Assembly (NCBI GenBank): GCA_017527435.1
Contig: JAFXQB010000017.1
Span: 16,506 to 80,505, forward strand
Direction: 5' to 3'
Length of the DNA stretch: 64,000 nt
DNA from: Salinivirgaceae bacterium
GTDB taxonomy: Bacteria; Bacteroidota; Bacteroidia; Bacteroidales; SZUA-534
Shown one piece after another: positions 62,578 through 64,000 of the stretch. The notes beneath the pieces are model-generated. The model was given only the letters and a program-made list of their open reading frames with translations, was not told the DNA's origin and made no database searches. Position 1 is the first letter of the stretch, and each line of letters starts with the position of its first letter. The position numbers and the translations under genes were made by a program.

Positions 62578-64000
62578 TTAATAATTTAAAAATGTACTAT
62601 AGACTTTTCCTTTTAGAAAAGGTAATTGTCTGTTTGCATTTATAGGTGCAGCCAAACTGCGAGAAACACCAACTCCTACTTTATTTCTTCCTTGTGAAGG
62701 ATTATCAAAGATTCCTATAAATCTTGACCATTCGTCTCTATCAATCAATAGGCAGCCTTCTGATACGGCGTGATTGCTATTTTCCAACATTCCAGTTTTA
62801 TTATCATATCCTGCTTTGTGAATGTCAATACCTTCAGCATACGTGCGCCATTTATAAGCAGGGTTAAGTGTGCCCAACTCAATTGTTTGATACACAGCTC
62901 CCACATCTCTCATTTTTAAGGCAGGTTTACCTTTATGTGAACCAACTTCTGCCTGATATAAACCTTCTGGCACAGTTGCAAATTTTGCAGCTTTGGCAGG
63001 CTTTGTGCAGGCATCGAAAGTTGTTGTTGTTCCGTCTGCCAAATAAACTGTTGCTGTTGAAGAACCAATATTGTATTTTTTTGCTTCATCGAAAGTTCCA
63101 TTATCGGAAAAGAAAATGGCTTGTTCATACAACCCCTCCAAAAGGTTTCCATTATCGTCATACGATTCTTCCGGCTCTACCCATTCATAGCCGTTTATTA
63201 CTTGGTCACCCAAACCATTAACACTAAAGGTTGGCCTCCAAGCTAAACCATCCATATCCACATACCTCAATGGATTCCCCGCGCAAAAACCATACGACGA
63301 GGTGGAATAATACTTCTCCGCCAGCGGGTCCACCTGCAGCCACTGGCAGAACTCGGCCGAGTACTGACGTGCGCCGTAGTCGGAGGTGGCGTCGGCGGCA
63401 ATCTCCTCTTTGCCGTTGTAGCGGTAGCGGTTGGCGGTGGTTTTGAGTGAGGCGTTGGGGTGGCGCAGGCCAAAGGGGTAATAGTCGTTCTGCTCAAGAA
63501 CGGTCATACTCTGGTTGAGTACCGCGCGCACAGAGCCGAGGTGGTCGGTTATGTGGTACTGCACGGTGTAACCGCTGCTGTTGCGCACAATGCGCCCGGC
63601 AGAGAAACTGGTGCTTTCAAAGCCGTCGTATTTGCCGCGATATATTTTGAATACCGAAGAGCCAATGTAGGCAAGACCGCCATCGTTGGCAGGGTCGCTT
63701 ATGGAATGCAGTTTGCGGCCGTCGGCAAGGTAGGCAAATTTGTGCTTAACGGTGCTGCCGCTCTTAACCTGCTGCGGCTGGTTTATAGAGTTGTAGGTTA
63801 TGGTGAGGCCGTTGGGCGAGAGAGTTTGGTTGCCGTTGGCGTCATATGAGAAGCCCCGGAACAGGCCTTTGTCGGTGTTGGCGATAACAAGGCGGTTGGC
63901 GTTTGAGTGTGTCAGATAGTAGCTTGTTGGCCGGCTGCTGGCATCGTACCGGGTGAACCCGCTAATATTGCCGCGCTCGTCGTACGTAAAGCCGGTTTCG
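62578..64000 (-). CDS. Rhs-family polymorphic toxin, 3' part (5' end outside the window)
   Basis: The frame stays open to the right edge of the window (474 codons seen). The first part has Rhs/YD repeats (GFTYDERGNISGFTRYDASS, FSYDANGNQTLSPNG) and the core end (YHITDHLGSVRAVLNQ, YRYNGKEEI, DYGARQYSAEFCQWLQVDPL, then NPLRYVDMDG). The C-terminal tip (about 225 residues, complement of 62578-63255) is unrelated and AT-rich. It contains GIDIHKAG and HAVSEGCLLIDRDEW, a His...Ser-x-Gly-Cys arrangement as in L,D-transpeptidase (YkuD/Tlde1) or DUF5675-like domains. It is likely an interbacterial toxin acting on peptidoglycan; this part is inference. The immunity-like gene follows. Confidence 0.85.
   Translation of the reverse strand, partial: ETGFTYDERGNISGFTRYDASSRPTSYYLTHSNANRLVIANTDKGLFRGFSYDANGNQTLSPNGLTITYNSINQPQQVKSGSTVKHKFAYLADGRKLHSISDPANDGGLAYIGSSVFKIYRGKYDGFESTSFSAGRIVRNSSGYTVQYHITDHLGSVRAVLNQSMTVLEQNDYYPFGLRHPNASLKTTANRYRYNGKEEIAADATSDYGARQYSAEFCQWLQVDPLAEKYYSTSSYGFCAGNPLRYVDMDGLAWRPTFSVNGLGDQVINGYEWVEPEESYDDNGNLLEGLYEQAIFFSDNGTFDEAKKYNIGSSTATVYLADGTTTTFDACTKPAKAAKFATVPEGLYQAEVGSHKGKPALKMRDVGAVYQTIELGTLNPAYKWRTYAEGIDIHKAGYDNKTGMLENSNHAVSEGCLLIDRDEWSRFIGIFDNPSQGRNKVGVGVSRSLAAPINANRQLPFLKGKVYSTFLNY

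Overview
The window reads as chromosomal DNA of a member of the order Bacteroidales (phylum Bacteroidota). Evidence: an approximately 286-residue primary sigma factor of the short Bacteroidetes type, -7 elements of the form TAnnTTTG (best at 42495 and 48382), almost no Shine-Dalgarno sites, a TonB-dependent receptor with a DUF4249 lipoprotein, BACON and DUF1573 proteins, an Xaa-His dipeptidase, and a type IX secretion (T9SS) sorting tail on one secreted protein. The T9SS tail argues against Bacteroides itself. The genus cannot be fixed from sequence alone.

Layout. 0.3-6.8 kb: housekeeping genes (mltG, recG, a YgjV-like protein with a cation/proton antiporter, galM). 6.7-8.6 kb: a duplicated segment carrying the galM start, the divergent intergenic region and a signal peptide, each copy driving a different secreted protein. 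8.7-14.9 kb: a four-gene TonB receptor/DUF4249 lipoprotein operon. 15.1-20.5 kb: a DASS transporter, a RelA-type (p)ppGpp synthetase and a T9SS cargo gene followed by a copy of the relA 3' end. 20.5-26.3 kb: a compact type II fatty-acid/polyene-like cluster (GbsR/MarR regulator, ketosynthase, two ACPs, two hot-dog proteins, MMPL exporter), then a MATE pump. 27.8-33.5 kb: AGCS symporter, DJ-1/PfpI protein, bile-acid-type symporter, PepD, cytidine deaminase. 33.8-42.3 kb: a LacI regulator, a palindrome-rich non-coding stretch and a TetR-TolC-MFP-RND efflux operon ending in a PII-like protein. 42.5-45.7 kb: superoxide dismutase, GNAT enzyme, BACON lipoprotein, DUF3237 protein and a YD-repeat-like lipoprotein. 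46.0-53.8 kb: a xylan/feruloyl-ester degradation locus (GH10-CE1 bifunctional enzyme, DUF1573 protein, GH3, type B carboxylesterase). 54.0-56.6 kb: rpoD and a DegP/HtrA protease. 56.8-58.9 kb: a tandem SiaB-SiaB kinase, SiaC phosphoprotein and UPF0316 protein. 59-61.4 kb: an acyl-CoA/ACP ligase-ACP-acyltransferase fusion. 61.7-64 kb: the 3' end of an Rhs polymorphic toxin with its probable immunity lipoprotein and an orphan Rhs core fragment.

The most noteworthy parts are the Rhs tip, which carries an L,D-transpeptidase-like His...Ser-x-Gly-Cys motif beside a probable lipoprotein immunity gene with a nine-base homopolymer; the internally duplicated SiaB kinase with SiaC; the small ketosynthase/ACP/MMPL cluster with no visible ketoreductase; and the promoter/signal-peptide duplication at 6.7-8.2 kb. 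Many intergenic gaps hold short low-complexity repeats (units such as GATTGAAG or GATTTAG) placed just after stop codons. No tRNA, rRNA, CRISPR array or intact insertion sequence was recognised.
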